Below, piece after piece: positions 1 through 4,943 of a stretch of DNA of 5,396 nucleotides; within the stretch, counting starts at the first letter, position 1, and each line of letters starts with the position of its first letter. The stretch comes from UBA6901 sp964355495. GTDB taxonomy: Bacteria > Pseudomonadota > Gammaproteobacteria > Acidiferrobacterales > UBA6901. Under the pieces are notes generated by a model. The model made no database searches. It had not been told where the DNA came from and saw only the letters and a program-made list of their open reading frames with translations. The translations under genes were made by a program, and so were the position numbers. The stretch covers positions 1 through 5,396 of the forward strand of contig CAYHES010000177.1 in assembly GCA_964355495.1 (NCBI GenBank), read 5' to 3'.

Positions 1-2
1 CC

Positions 3-860
3 CGCCAGGAACTCAAGGGCAAGCTGCTTGAGATCTATTTCCAGCGCAACGATGTGGCCGGTTTCGAAACGCTGGCCGAAGAGCTGTACGCCGCGCTCGA
101 AGGCAAGGGCGGCAAGGTCTGGGACAAGGCGGAAGAAATGGGCCAGAAACTCAGCCCGAACAATCCCATGTTCCGGGGCGGAAAACCCGCGGCACGCGGC
201 TCCGCCGGACCGACAACGAGGCTGGTGAACGAGCCGCCGGCGGCACCGTACGCAGGCAGCGAGCACACACTCGAAACCATGCTTTCGACACAAGGACTGG
301 AGACGAGCCCGGCACCGGCGCCGTCATCCGGACTTGATTTCAATATGGATTTTGATGCGTCGCCAGCCAAAACCAGCGAAGCGCCGGCGGAGCCGTCCTT
401 TGACATGTCCTTCGACATGGGTGCGGGCACGGCGCCTTCAGCGTCTCGCACCGCTGAGAGCACATCCAGCTTCGATATGGACTTCAACATCGGTGCGCCG
501 GAGACGGCCGATACCTCATCCAACCTGATTGATTTCAACACGTCGGGCACGCAGGAGCTCACGAGTGGATTGGATTTCTCGACTTCCGGCGGCAGTCCGG
601 CAGCCGGCGGGGACGTCGAGTTTTCGCTCGGCGGGATGGGTGATTCCGTAGCCGAACTGGACAGCGCACCGGCGGGCGCGGCGGCTGAGGGCGGGCTGCC
701 CGGCTGGGATGAGACGGCCACCAAGCTCGATCTCGCCAAGGCCTATATCGACATGGGTGACGCCGAGGGCGCGCGCAGCATCCTCGATGAGGTCATGACC
801 GAAGGCAACGATAACCAGAAACAACAGGCACGCAGTCTCGCGGCACAGATTGCCGCCTGA
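3..860 (+). CDS. fimV: FimV-like protein, C-terminal part (5' end outside window)
   Basis: The frame is open from the left edge, so the true start lies upstream; the GTG at 54 is internal. The first visible residues (ELKGKLLEIYF, then a helical ETLAEELYAAL stretch and MGQKLSPNNPMF) match the conserved segment of FimV/TspA-type proteins that precedes the acidic linker. A low-complexity linker follows at nt 230-700, rich in Ala, Ser, Pro, Gly and Asp, with repeated Phe-Asp/Asn motifs. The last 50 or so residues (LDLAKAYIDMGDAEGARSIL, then an Ala/Gln-rich helix) are the TPR-like FimV C-terminal domain. In Pseudomonas and relatives FimV is an inner-membrane, peptidoglycan-binding polar hub protein that supports type IV pilus assembly and cAMP signalling; the LysM and transmembrane parts would lie upstream. 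In Pseudomonas truA follows fimV, whereas here the next gene is convergent folA. The family call is firm; the exact role in this organism is inferred. Confidence 0.85.
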   Translation, partial: RQELKGKLLEIYFQRNDVAGFETLAEELYAALEGKGGKVWDKAEEMGQKLSPNNPMFRGGKPAARGSAGPTTRLVNEPPAAPYAGSEHTLETMLSTQGLETSPAPAPSSGLDFNMDFDASPAKTSEAPAEPSFDMSFDMGAGTAPSASRTAESTSSFDMDFNIGAPETADTSSNLIDFNTSGTQELTSGLDFSTSGGSPAAGGDVEFSLGGMGDSVAELDSAPAGAAAEGGLPGWDETATKLDLAKAYIDMGDAEGARSILDEVMTEGNDNQKQQARSLAAQIAA

Positions 861-893
861 TATCACAAGACAGTCTTCCCTGTGCTAAATAAG

Positions 894-942
894 CGCCCCG
901 GTAGTGAATGAGACTTCATTCACTACCGGGGCGATTTTCTTT
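894..942. terminator. Strong intrinsic terminator between fimV and folA, probably bidirectional
   Basis: A perfect 18-bp stem (894-911 with 916-933) closes a 4-base GACT loop. On the plus strand it is followed by the T-rich run ATTTTCTTT (934-942), which is right for ending fimV transcripts. On the minus strand the flank reads CTTATTTAG, a weaker but usable U-tract for thyA-folA. The folA stop codon (925-923) lies inside the right arm, so ribosomes finishing folA would cover part of the stem. Confidence 0.9.
902..925. repeat. 24-bp near-palindrome, copy 1 (in the terminator stem at the folA 3' end)
   Basis: This is the loop-proximal part of the terminator hairpin and begins TAGTGAATGAG. It aligns without gaps to 1486-1509 at 19 of 24 positions, including an uninterrupted 10-base block AGTGAATGAG. 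It ends on the folA stop codon. Confidence 0.7.
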
Positions 943-1513
943 CCAGCGTCAGGAATGTGCAGGGGTAAGAATTCTTGTCATCGGCCGGATGCAGGTCGCG
1001 CCGTATTTCGCGCCATGAGCCCAGATCAAATTCCGGAAACCAGGCATCGCCCTCGGCATCGGTCTCTACCAGGGTCATGTAGAGACGATCGGCGCGGGAC
1101 AACATCTGCGTATACAGCCGTTCGCCGCCGATAACGAAAATTTCCGGATCGTTTGGCGGTGCATGCGGGACAGCCAGCGCCAGGGCCTCGTCCAGCGAAT
1201 GCGCCACGAGGCAGCCCGGCGGTGCGTAGTGACGATCGGAGGTAATAATGATGTTGGTGCGGTTCGGCAGCGGCCGGCCAAGCGACTCGAACGTCTTGCG
1301 TCCCATGAGCACGGGGTGACCGGTCGTCAGCTCGCGGAAATGCCGCATGTCCACGGGCAGACGCCAGGGTAGCGCGTTGTGGCGGCCGATGACGCGGTTG
1401 CGCGCCATGGCCCAGATGAGGGCGATGCGCGGTCGCGCGACGGTCGCACCGGAAACTGCTCCTGCGTTTCCGGTATTTCCGCCATCAGTGAATGAGGCTT
1501 TCTTCACTGTCAT
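923..1513 (-). CDS. folA: Dihydrofolate reductase with an N-terminal extension
   Basis: This cytosolic enzyme reduces dihydrofolate to tetrahydrofolate with NADPH, closing the cycle opened by ThyA. Family motifs are clear: ALIWAMARNRVIG (31-43), LPWRLPVD with Trp50 and the catalytic Asp55 (Asp27 of E. coli), MGRKTFESLGRPLP (70-83) for NADPH binding, VIGG (127-130), and a C-terminal FLTLER strand. The protein is 196 residues, against about 160 for typical bacterial DHFR. The surplus is a leader of roughly 28 residues (Lys, Ser, Gly, Thr and Ala rich) ahead of the first core strand. No ATG, GTG or TTG lies in frame between codon 3 (GTG) and the core, so the extension is hard to avoid. The ATG at 1513 overlaps the thyA stop as ATGA and has no good Shine-Dalgarno sequence, which points to translational coupling. 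A hairpin-forming repeat covers codons 2-9, and its relative overlaps the stop codon. Confidence 0.93.
   Translation of the reverse strand: MTVKKASFTDGGNTGNAGAVSGATVARPRIALIWAMARNRVIGRHNALPWRLPVDMRHFRELTTGHPVLMGRKTFESLGRPLPNRTNIIITSDRHYAPPGCLVAHSLDEALALAVPHAPPNDPEIFVIGGERLYTQMLSRADRLYMTLVETDAEGDAWFPEFDLGSWREIRRDLHPADDKNSYPCTFLTLERKSPR
1486..1509. repeat. 24-bp near-palindrome, copy 2 (folA codons 2-9)
   Basis: CAGTGAA (1486-1492) pairs with TTCACTG (1503-1509) around a 10-base loop. The stem begins directly after the ATGA overlap on the minus-strand mRNA and encodes the start of the unusual DHFR leader. It shares 19 of 24 bases with copy 1 at 902-925; similarity stops at the palindrome edges. 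It could restrain folA initiation until thyA ribosomes arrive, or it could be a trace of a small duplicated or mobile hairpin. Confidence 0.65.
1510..1513 (-). promoter_or_regulatory. thyA stop / folA start overlap (ATGA)
   Basis: On the minus strand the folA ATG (1513-1511) overlaps the thyA TGA (1512-1510). No clear Shine-Dalgarno sequence precedes the ATG at normal spacing, the nearest being a weak AAGG about 13 bases upstream. FolA is therefore probably made by ribosomes terminating on thyA. Confidence 0.8.
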
Positions 1514-2304
1514 ACCGCGACCGGCGCCTTGATGGCCGGGTGCGGGTCGTAACGCAGCAATTCAAAATCTTCGAACTGAAAATCAAAGATCGAGCGCACC
1601 GCGGGATTGAGGTGCATGCCGGGCAATGGCCGCGGCGCGCGCGCCAGTTGCGTGCGTGCCTGTTCGTAGTGATTGCTGTAAAGGTGCGCATCGCCCAGGG
1701 TATGGATGAATTCCCCCGGTTTGAGGCCGGTCACCTGCGCCATCATCAGGGTGAGCAGGGCATAGGAGGCGATGTTGAACGGCACGCCGAGAAAAATGTC
1801 GGCGCTGCGCTGGTAAAGCTGACAGGAGAGCCGCCCATCCGCCACGTAAAACTGGAAGAAGGCATGGCACGGCGGTAATGCCATGCGATCGATTTCGCCC
1901 ACGTTCCAGGCGCTCACGATCAGGCGCCGGGAATTCGGGTTCGCGCGGATCTCGCGCACCAGCTCGCTGATCTGGTCGATGTGCCGGCCATCGGCGGCCG
2001 GCCAACTGCGCCACTGCGAGCCGTACACCGGACCGAGTTCACCGTTCTCATCCGCCCACTCATCCCAGATGGTCACGCCATGCTCGCGCAGGTAGCGGAT
2101 GTTGGTGTCGCCACGCAGGAACCACAGGAGTTCATGAATGATGGACTGCAGGTGCACCTTCTTGGTCGTGAGCAGCGGGAAGCCCTGTCCCAGATCGAAG
2201 CGCATCTGGTAGCCGAAGACGCTGCGGGTGCCGGTGCCGGTGCGGTCGCCCTTGTGGGTGCCGTGGTCCAGGACGTGTTGCATGAGATCGAGATATTGGC
2301 GCAT
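1510..2304 (-). CDS. thyA: Thymidylate synthase
   Basis: This cytosolic enzyme methylates dUMP to dTMP with methylene-tetrahydrofolate, releasing dihydrofolate for the downstream FolA. The protein is 264 residues, the same length as E. coli ThyA, and collinear with it from MRQYL to KAPVAV. Visible landmarks are Arg21 in DRTGTGT, HELLWFLRGDTN (57-68), WDEWADENGELGPVYG (80-95), the phosphate-binding Arg pair in NSRRLIVSAWN, the nucleophile Cys146 in LPPCHAFFQF, Asn177 in PFNIASYALL, and the His207/Tyr209 pair in HLYSNH. The ATG at 2304 was chosen by alignment to the family and by a GGGGAG Shine-Dalgarno sequence nine bases upstream. The frame stays open further upstream on this strand, but that part lies antisense to the membrane-protein gene and is not thymidylate synthase. 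It is first in a two-gene operon with folA, a common arrangement. Confidence 0.98.
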   Translation of the reverse strand: MRQYLDLMQHVLDHGTHKGDRTGTGTRSVFGYQMRFDLGQGFPLLTTKKVHLQSIIHELLWFLRGDTNIRYLREHGVTIWDEWADENGELGPVYGSQWRSWPAADGRHIDQISELVREIRANPNSRRLIVSAWNVGEIDRMALPPCHAFFQFYVADGRLSCQLYQRSADIFLGVPFNIASYALLTLMMAQVTGLKPGEFIHTLGDAHLYSNHYEQARTQLARAPRPLPGMHLNPAVRSIFDFQFEDFELLRYDPHPAIKAPVAV

Positions 2305-2499
2305 GCCGGCATTCTCCCCGATCCGTGGATGGAAGTTAAGGCAGGTGTTTTGTGTCATTTTTTCGCGTCCGGGTCGGCAGGGTACGGCCGTCCGTCGGGA
2401 AAACAGTACAGGCCGCACATCCCGGCATCGCTCTTGCGCCGATTCCGGAAGTAAAATCGGTCGCTGGATGATGCTGGACAAGGCGCGAGGGCCCGCTTG
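2305..2499. promoter_or_regulatory. Divergent intergenic region between thyA and the membrane-protein gene
   Basis: Both genes read outward from these 195 bases, so promoters for both should lie here, but I find no convincing -35/-10 pair on either strand. The most AT-rich hexamer, TAAAAT (2452-2457, plus), has no good -35 at 16-18 bases. It sits in the loop and right arm of a modest hairpin, CCGATT (2439-2444) with AATCGG (2455-2460), which extends by GCG/CGC across a one-base bulge. GAGGG (2487-2491) is the likely ribosome binding site of the plus-strand gene. Confidence 0.4.
2314..2319 (-). promoter_or_regulatory. thyA ribosome binding site
   Basis: The minus strand reads GGGGAG nine bases before the ATG at 2304. 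It settles the start over the ATG at 2312, which is in another frame, and over upstream in-frame starts. Confidence 0.75.
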
Positions 2500-3159
2500 A
2501 TGGAAAACTATTTTATTATGCGAACCGTACTCAACTGGCTGGCCGCGCCGCGCCATCTCAACCGCCTGCTGGCCATCACGCTGCGCGTGCTGGCCGCGCT
2601 CCTCGTGCCGTTCAGCCTGGTGACTTTCTTCAAGGCTGGCAAGGTGATTTTCGATCTGCCGGCGAGCGGCATTCTTGGCGGCATTGTGTTCCAGATGTTT
2701 TTTGTACTGGCAATCTATGCCGTGGTGCATGGCCTGTTCATCCGCGCCCGCAATATCGACGCCCTGCCGGGCGGGGAATACAACATGTTCCCCCTGGCCG
2801 CGATCCTGATCCGTGCGGCGGGCGAAGCGATTGCAGTATTCATCGGCCTGGTCGCCGTGGGCGGGGGGATATACGTCTGGTTCACCGGCAAGGGCGTCGG
2901 CACCATTCTCAATCCGCCACCGAAATTCCTGCCGCTGTTCGGGGACACGACCTTCATGGGCGGTATCGAGTTCATGGTGGGCGGAGTGTTGAGCGCCATT
3001 CTGGTGATCGTCGTTACCTATCTCGCCGCCGAGGGTCTGCACCTGCTCACCGAGGCAGCCGGGCGAATGCAGGCATCCCGGCGCACAGCGAGCGAACCCA
3101 GTGAGCCAAGTTTATCCAGCGAACCAGGTTTGCGGTTGCGTTCCGGTACCGGTCCCTGA
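2500..3159 (+). CDS. Integral membrane protein, four predicted membrane segments, function unknown
   Basis: I do not recognise the family. The 219-residue product has hydrophobic segments at about 24-46, 58-80, 108-128 and 153-178, so it is probably an inner-membrane protein with four helices. Between segments 2 and 3 is a polar loop, RARNIDALPGGEYNMFP. Between 3 and 4 is a Pro/Gly-rich loop with NPPPKFLPLFGD. The C-terminal tail (about 186-219) is soluble, basic and then Ser/Glu/Pro-rich with three SEP repeats (198-200, 201-203, 207-209). The ATG at 2500 has GAGGG eight bases upstream and is preferred over the TTG at 2497; the ATG at 2518 (residue 7) is a plausible alternative with a weaker GGAAA. 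It is divergent from thyA and seems monocistronic, as the next gene downstream is convergent. Composition resembles the neighbours, with no sign of recent transfer. Confidence 0.8.
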   Translation: MENYFIMRTVLNWLAAPRHLNRLLAITLRVLAALLVPFSLVTFFKAGKVIFDLPASGILGGIVFQMFFVLAIYAVVHGLFIRARNIDALPGGEYNMFPLAAILIRAAGEAIAVFIGLVAVGGGIYVWFTGKGVGTILNPPPKFLPLFGDTTFMGGIEFMVGGVLSAILVIVVTYLAAEGLHLLTEAAGRMQASRRTASEPSEPSLSSEPGLRLRSGTGP

Positions 3160-3165
3160 CCTGCG

Positions 3166-3190
3166 CCCACGCCAAGCGCTCCGGCGTGGG
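3166..3190. terminator. Hairpin after the membrane-protein gene, probable weak terminator
   Basis: CCCACGCC (3166-3173) pairs perfectly with GGCGTGGG (3183-3190) around a 9-base loop, starting seven bases after the stop codon at 3159. No real T-run follows on either strand, so termination would be weak or factor-assisted. Without the adjacent 153-bp element the hairpin would lie three bases past the DUF302 stop codon, so it may once have served both convergent genes. Confidence 0.55.
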
Positions 3191-3240
3191 TATCTAGTGT
3201 AGTGTTGCACTCTTGAAGGAACATTGCTTGTTCGTCATGC

Positions 3241-3282
3241 AGGTCGGCCTTCAGGCCGACATGTCGGGCTAAAGCCCGACCT
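3241..3282. repeat. REP-type double palindrome
   Basis: Two adjacent 8-bp stems with 2-base loops lie 2 bases apart: GTCGGCCT/AGGCCGAC (3243-3260, loop TC) and GTCGGGCT/AGCCCGAC (3263-3280, loop AA). The outer edges AGGTCGG and CCGACCT (3241-3247, 3276-3282) also pair, so the block can fold as two small hairpins or one imperfect long one. The GTCGGGCTNNAGCCCGAC pattern is a familiar extragenic repeat in GC-rich proteobacteria. It may stabilise or terminate the convergent transcripts. Confidence 0.8.
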
Positions 3283-3292
3283 ACAGGGGGCT

Positions 3293-3314
3293 CCGGGAAG
3301 TTACCGGGAAGTTA
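3293..3314. repeat. Perfect tandem duplication of an 11-bp unit
   Basis: CCGGGAAGTTA occurs twice head to tail (3293-3303 and 3304-3314), inside the MITE-like element between the REP block and the right inverted repeat. It looks like a recent slippage or repair duplication. Confidence 0.85.
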
Positions 3315-3342
3315 TAAGTACCAAACAGAATGCAACCCTACA

Positions 3343-3795
3343 CTAGGGAATGCGTGACACGTCGTCGAAAATTGCGCGCACATCTTTCTCCCAGACACCG
3401 AAGCGTTTGAGTAATTCAGGTTTGTTGAAGAACTCGCCAAGCTTGAGTGGGTCGGTGGTAAGTACCAGTGTGTCATCGCCTTCCGCAAACACAACGATCG
3501 TGAGCGGCAGATAGGGGATGAGTTCCGGATAGGCCGCGGACAGCTCGCGGATCTCCGCCTGCTTACCGAAGAACACGATGCGGTACTCCGCGGTCTGAAA
3601 GCCGCTGGCCGTCAGTCCCACGTCCACGCGCTGCACGCGTGACACCACATAGCCCTTCGCGCGAATCGTTTCCTGCAAGTTGTTCATGGCCTCCGGAAAC
3701 GGCCGGGCGATGCGCGCCAACAGCAATTCCTCCGCCGCCGCTGCGTGGCTCAAGCCAAGCAGCAGGCACAGGGCCAGCAGACGGAAGCGGTTCAC
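3343..3795 (-). CDS. Secreted stand-alone DUF302 protein
   Basis: The GTG start at 3795 overlaps the stop of the upstream cytochrome gene as GTGA and has GAGGAGAG six bases upstream. An in-frame ATG at 3846 would bury 17 extra codons in the upstream gene and spoil the signal peptide. The 150-residue product begins with a Sec signal peptide (basic NRFR, hydrophobic 6-16, cleavage near AAAA-E at 20-22), so it is predicted to be periplasmic. Residues about 27-125 are a DUF302 domain: a helix after FPEAMNNLQETI, a KGY turn, YRIVFFGK, the YPELIPYLPLTIVVF strand region, and VLTTDPLKLGEFF. The mature protein has no cysteine, unlike the DUF302 part of its operon partner, so a covalently bound haem or thiol role is unlikely. 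DUF302 has no settled function. The TAG stop lies in the edge of the MITE-like element. Co-translation suggests it works with the cytochrome, as a subunit or small-ligand-binding partner (inference). Confidence 0.85.
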   Translation of the reverse strand: MNRFRLLALCLLLGLSHAAAAEELLLARIARPFPEAMNNLQETIRAKGYVVSRVQRVDVGLTASGFQTAEYRIVFFGKQAEIRELSAAYPELIPYLPLTIVVFAEGDDTLVLTTDPLKLGEFFNKPELLKRFGVWEKDVRAIFDDVSRIP

Positions 3796-4862
3796 AGGAT
3801 GCTCTCCTCGAGGACGTTCAGGTACACCTGGTACATCTGCTCGCACAGGTCATTGAGCTCGGCGTTATTGAAGATGCGGCTCAGGCGTTTTGGGTTGATG
3901 GTCATGACCTGCACTTTGCCGGCATGCCGGATCACGGTCACCCGGCACGGCAGGAACAGGCCGACGCGCGGGTCCACCTTCAGGGCCTCGTTCAGAAAAC
4001 CAAAATCACATGAATACACGATGGTCTGATCGTGGTTCTCCTTGCCCTCCGCAACAAAGCCCTGATCGAGCGTCTGTACGCGGATCAGGCGCATGTTGGC
4101 CGCGCCGACGGCGGTCTTGACCTTCTCCACGGTTTCCTCGACCGAGTAGGGCGACTCGCGCACCAGCACCGGCGATTCGCTTTCCAGCACGCGCGCGCCG
4201 GGCGGTGGCGGCAGCTGCTCGAAGGCGCGCACGTAGGCCACGATGTCGTTGATGTCGCGTTCCTTGAGTCCCTGCTTCAGGAATGAGCGCATCGGCGTGC
4301 CTTCGCGGCCGTACAGGAGTGTCGTTTTGATCAGGCTGTCGGAGGCGGCCGCCAGGAACCCGGGGTTATTGAGGGCCGGGGCCAGGATCGGCGCGCTGCG
4401 CGGCCGCGACAGGGTGACCCCGGTGCCGTGCCCGCCTTCGCCGTGGGCGCCATGGCAGGCGGCGCAGTGGCGTGCGTAGAGCGTCTGGCCGCGCGCGGTA
4501 TCGCCGGCGATCCGGTCGTGAGGGACTGTCTTGGGCGGTTTCTGTCCCGGCCAGCGGCGGATGTGGGCAACGATGGCCTCCACGTCGGCATCCGTAAGCT
4601 GGGTGAAGGCCGGCATGACGCGCCCGGGACGCCCGAGGCGCACCGTCTTGCGCAGGTAAGCGTCGTCGACACTGGAAAGAAAGGCGGGCAGGGCCAGCGG
4701 CACGCCGACGTCGCCGCGGCCGTCGGCGCCATGGCAGGCGGAACAGCGCTGCGCATACAGGCGTGCCCCGTCCGGCTTGGCAACTGGTTCGGCGGCCATG
4801 GCGGAAGTGCCGCACAGGAACAGCAGCGTGGCCAGCGAAGTCAGAAATGGGAATCTGTGCAC
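3792..4862 (-). CDS. Periplasmic dihaem cytochrome c fused to a C-terminal DUF302 domain
   Basis: The 356-residue product starts with a Sec signal peptide (cleavage near SAMA-A, 20-24; Cys17 does not form a proper lipobox). Cytochrome domain 1 (about 30-105) has CSACH at 40-44 and a likely distal Met83 in VMPAF. Domain 2 (about 122-215) has CAACH at 133-137 and a likely distal Met191 in GTPMRSF. This is the layout of dihaem class I cytochromes that carry electrons in the periplasm. A Pro-rich linker (217-222) leads to a DUF302 domain (about 237-356) with YSCDFGF and LFLPCRVTV; its cysteines 285, 306 and 340 lie outside any CxxCH. The GTG start at 4862 is forced: a TGA lies two codons upstream, and the next start is inside the signal peptide. 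The Shine-Dalgarno sequence is weak. It is first in an operon with the DUF302 gene. The fusion ties electron transfer to the DUF302 fold, but the substrate is unknown. Confidence 0.92.
   Translation of the reverse strand: MHRFPFLTSLATLLFLCGTSAMAAEPVAKPDGARLYAQRCSACHGADGRGDVGVPLALPAFLSSVDDAYLRKTVRLGRPGRVMPAFTQLTDADVEAIVAHIRRWPGQKPPKTVPHDRIAGDTARGQTLYARHCAACHGAHGEGGHGTGVTLSRPRSAPILAPALNNPGFLAAASDSLIKTTLLYGREGTPMRSFLKQGLKERDINDIVAYVRAFEQLPPPPGARVLESESPVLVRESPYSVEETVEKVKTAVGAANMRLIRVQTLDQGFVAEGKENHDQTIVYSCDFGFLNEALKVDPRVGLFLPCRVTVIRHAGKVQVMTINPKRLSRIFNNAELNDLCEQMYQVYLNVLEESIL
3802..3809 (-). promoter_or_regulatory. Ribosome binding site that decides the DUF302 gene start
   Basis: The minus strand reads GAGGAGAG six bases before the GTG at 3795, within the last codons of the cytochrome gene. 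With the GTGA overlap it supports coupled translation and rules out the upstream ATG. Confidence 0.8.
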
Positions 4863-4906
4863 GGATCAGGAAACCAGGAAAGGAATGGGCTTTGCTGGCA
4901 TTCCGT

Positions 4907-4935
4907 TTTACACTCCGACGGAAATTTTGTATAGA
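4907..4935 (+). promoter_or_regulatory. Sigma70-like promoter for the SET-domain gene
   Basis: TTTACA (4907-4912) and TATAGA (4930-4935) are separated by exactly 17 bases, matching the -35 consensus at 5 of 6 and the -10 at 4 of 6 positions. Transcription would start near 4942, one or two bases before the ATG at 4944. The mRNA would be leaderless or nearly so, and the only Shine-Dalgarno-like bases (GAGA, 4934-4937) would lie outside it. No equally good promoter is seen on the minus strand for the cytochrome gene in the 81-base gap. Confidence 0.6.
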
Positions 4936-4943
4936 GACACGCC

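Larger units (their letters stand above)
3194..3346. mobile_element. 153-bp MITE-like element with terminal inverted repeats and CTAG (or TA) at both ends
   Basis: The left end CTAGTGTAGTGTTGCACTC (3194-3212) and the reverse complement of the right end, CTAGTGTAGGGTTGCATTC (3328-3346), match at 17 of 19 positions. Weaker similarity (TCT, GG, AC at matching spacing) runs on to about 3222 and 3318. Each end carries CTAG, which could be a 4-bp target duplication (IS5-like) or a TA duplication plus repeat (IS630/Tc1-like). No coding capacity is visible, so any transposase would act in trans. Inside are a double REP palindrome and an 11-bp tandem duplication. The right edge supplies the TAG stop of the DUF302 gene. 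The inverted repeat is seen directly; the mobile origin is inference. Confidence 0.6.

Noticed and set aside
35..739. Long open frame on the minus strand opposite fimV
   Set aside because: The translation is Ser/Pro/Ala-rich low-complexity sequence with no domain; it mirrors the codon bias of the fimV linker and lies fully antisense to a recognised gene.
1981..2454. Open frame on the plus strand opposite thyA and its upstream region
   Set aside because: It is antisense to the highly conserved thymidylate synthase N-terminus, with no motif or ribosome site of its own.
2434..2457. TTGCGC and TAAAAT as a promoter for the membrane-protein gene
   Set aside because: The spacer is only 12 bases, too short for a sigma70 promoter, and no acceptable -35 lies at 16-18 bases from TAAAAT.
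2305..3042. Upstream in-frame extension of thyA on the minus strand
   Set aside because: The thymidylate synthase family starts at 2304 with a good ribosome site. The extension is antisense to the membrane-protein gene and has polar, His/Gln-rich non-protein-like content.
3194..3346. CRISPR array or tRNA gene in the 3160-3342 gap
   Set aside because: The repeats are inverted or immediately tandem, without regular spacers, and no cloverleaf fold is visible.
4811..4814. Lipoprotein signal (Cys17) in the cytochrome
   Set aside because: The residues before Cys17 are LFL, with Leu at -1, which does not fit a lipobox. The AMA-A signal peptidase I site at 21-24 fits better.
4428..4934. Open frame on the plus strand opposite the cytochrome gene
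   Set aside because: It is antisense to two clear CxxCH cytochrome domains and shows no family features; it is typical GC-rich shadow coding.
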